Assembly (NCBI GenBank): GCA_029935275.1
Contig: JAOZKQ010000006.1
Coordinates: 1-22,400 of the forward strand
Length of the DNA: 22,400 bases
Direction: 5' to 3'
From: Bacteroidales bacterium
Lineage (GTDB): Bacteria > Bacteroidota > Bacteroidia > Bacteroidales > VadinHA17
Shown here piece after piece: positions 21,242-22,400 of the stretch. A program made the translations under genes and the position numbers. The notes beneath the pieces were generated by a model, which was not told the DNA's origin, did not search any database, and worked only from the letters and a program-made list of their open reading frames with translations. How positions within the stretch are numbered: position 1 is the first letter of the stretch; every line of letters starts with the position of its first letter.

Positions 21242-22400
21242 GTGAGTAATGAAATTGTGATTGATGTAACTCCCAGGGAAATAAATATTGCCCTGCTGGA
21301 AGAGAAAAGGCTGATTGAACTTACCAGAGAAAAGAGCGATCTCAGGTTTGGTGTCGGGGATATTTATGTCGGTAAAGTCCGAAAGATTATGGCCGGGCTA
21401 AATGCTGCATTTGTTGATGTAGGCTATGAGAAGGATGCTTTTTTACATTATCTCGACCTGGGAGCCCAGTTTAATTCCCTGTCAAATTATCTGAAGTTTT
21501 GTCATTCACGAAAAATAAAGCCTCATTCCTTATCCAGGTTCAGGAGGGAAGCCGATATTCCCAAAGATGGGAAAATCTCAAATGTTCTGAAGTCGGGACA
21601 ACTTATTCTGGTTCAAATTGCAAAAGAGCCAATTTCCATGAAAGGTCCACGCTTAACTTCAGAAATTTCAATAGCTGGCCGTAATATAGTGTTAATGCCC
21701 TTTTCTGATAAGGTTTCTGTATCTCAGAAAATTGAGTCATTTGAAGAACGCAACAGACTAAAGAGCTTATTACAAAGTATAAAGCCAAAAAACTTTGGAG
21801 TTATTATTCGTACTGTTGCAGAGGGGAAGAAAGTGGCGATATTAGATACTGAACTTAGAACTCTTGTCGAAAAATGGGAAAGAATGGCTGAGAAGCTGAA
21901 TGCTGCCCAGCCACCTAAACTTGTTCTCAGTGAAATTAGTCGTACCTCTGCCATCATACGTGATTTATTGAACGTATCCTTTAGCAGCATTACCGTTAAT
22001 GATAAAAATATTCATCAGGAAATAAAAAATTATCTGAGAATTAATGCTCCGGAAAAAGAAAAGATAGTTAAATATTTCAATGGGAAAACCCCGATTTTTG
22101 AGCATTTTGGTATTAACAAACAAGTTAAGTCATTATTTGGCAAAACGGTGTCTTTTAAAAACGGTTCTTATCTTATAATTGAACATACAGAGGCCCTTCA
22201 TGTTATCGATGTGAATAGCGGTAATCGCTCAAAATCAGGTGATGACCAGGAAACGAATGCATTAAGGGTGAATATTGCAGCAGCTGAAGAAATTGCCAGG
22301 CAATTGCGGCTGCGTGATATGGGAGGTATTATAGTCATTGACTTCATTGATATGGTTAATGCCGATAATCGTAGAACACTTTATGATAAGATGAAGGAGT
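21242..22400 (+). CDS. rng: Ribonuclease E/G family protein (3' truncated)
   Basis: 386 codons are present before the window ends. The GTG at 21242 gives the usual start SNEIVIDVTPREINIALLEE; an in-frame stop lies 13 bp upstream and no ATG is available. The S1 RNA-binding domain runs from about residue 33 (RFGVGDIYVGKVRKI, NAAFVDVGYEKDAFLHY). An RNase H-like region follows, and the DNase I-like catalytic part holds the two metal-binding aspartates, D323 in HVIDVNSG and D367 in VIDFIDM. RNase G/E cuts AU-rich single-stranded RNA in 16S rRNA maturation and mRNA decay. The missing C-terminus should contain the Zn-link and small domain. The neighbouring ribosomal-type gene fits an RNA-processing context. 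Confidence 0.95.
   Translation, partial: MSNEIVIDVTPREINIALLEEKRLIELTREKSDLRFGVGDIYVGKVRKIMAGLNAAFVDVGYEKDAFLHYLDLGAQFNSLSNYLKFCHSRKIKPHSLSRFRREADIPKDGKISNVLKSGQLILVQIAKEPISMKGPRLTSEISIAGRNIVLMPFSDKVSVSQKIESFEERNRLKSLLQSIKPKNFGVIIRTVAEGKKVAILDTELRTLVEKWERMAEKLNAAQPPKLVLSEISRTSAIIRDLLNVSFSSITVNDKNIHQEIKNYLRINAPEKEKIVKYFNGKTPIFEHFGINKQVKSLFGKTVSFKNGSYLIIEHTEALHVIDVNSGNRSKSGDDQETNALRVNIAAAEEIARQLRLRDMGGIIVIDFIDMVNADNRRTLYDKMKE

Overview
The window reads as an AT-rich chromosomal segment of a Bacteroidota bacterium. A Bacteroidales/Marinilabiliales-type or flavobacterial relative is most likely. Signs of this are the gliding-type genes gldE and gldD next to ssb, a Y_Y_Y/SpoIIE sensor, group II GGGP synthase, a Bacteroidota-type HU protein, weak Shine-Dalgarno signals, and promoters matching the TTTG / TAnnTTTG consensus. 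I see no tRNA, rRNA, CRISPR array, prophage or transposase. About 23 protein genes are present, two of them cut by the window ends.

Layout. 1-2933: the end of a membrane sensor with a SpoIIE-type phosphatase domain, convergent with a membrane hybrid histidine kinase whose ATP-binding boxes are degenerate. 3325-5727: three envelope genes of unknown or weak assignment (two secreted proteins and a DUF4870 membrane protein), with a 192-bp MITE-like palindromic element at 4205-4396. 5816-8830: hisS and a lone MIO-type amino acid ammonia-lyase (HutH-like). 8861-11871 (minus strand): a candidate stress regulon ordered VWA secreted protein, ECF sigma factor, membrane protein with the position of an anti-sigma factor, Spy/CpxP-like periplasmic protein. 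12038-16096: ychF, a secreted PafA-like alkaline phosphatase homologue that has lost nearly all catalytic residues, and a secreted TPR protein ending at a strong hairpin terminator.

16189-20283 (minus strand): ssb, gldE, gldD, a second MITE-like element, then a 4'-phosphopantetheinyl transferase overlapping a GGGP synthase. 20692-22400: HU, a 30-residue very basic protein of the bS22/mS38 (COX24_C) type, a terminator, and the start of ribonuclease G.

I do not see one obvious new multi-gene defence or biosynthetic system. The best leads are the apparent pseudo-phosphatase (13254-14909), the degenerate hybrid kinase (1188-2933), the VWA/ECF/Spy-like cluster, the two palindromic elements (one placed inside what looks like the gldD-PPTase operon, the other between a promoter-like box and its gene), and the bS22-like microprotein. 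All functional statements come from reading motifs; no database search was run.
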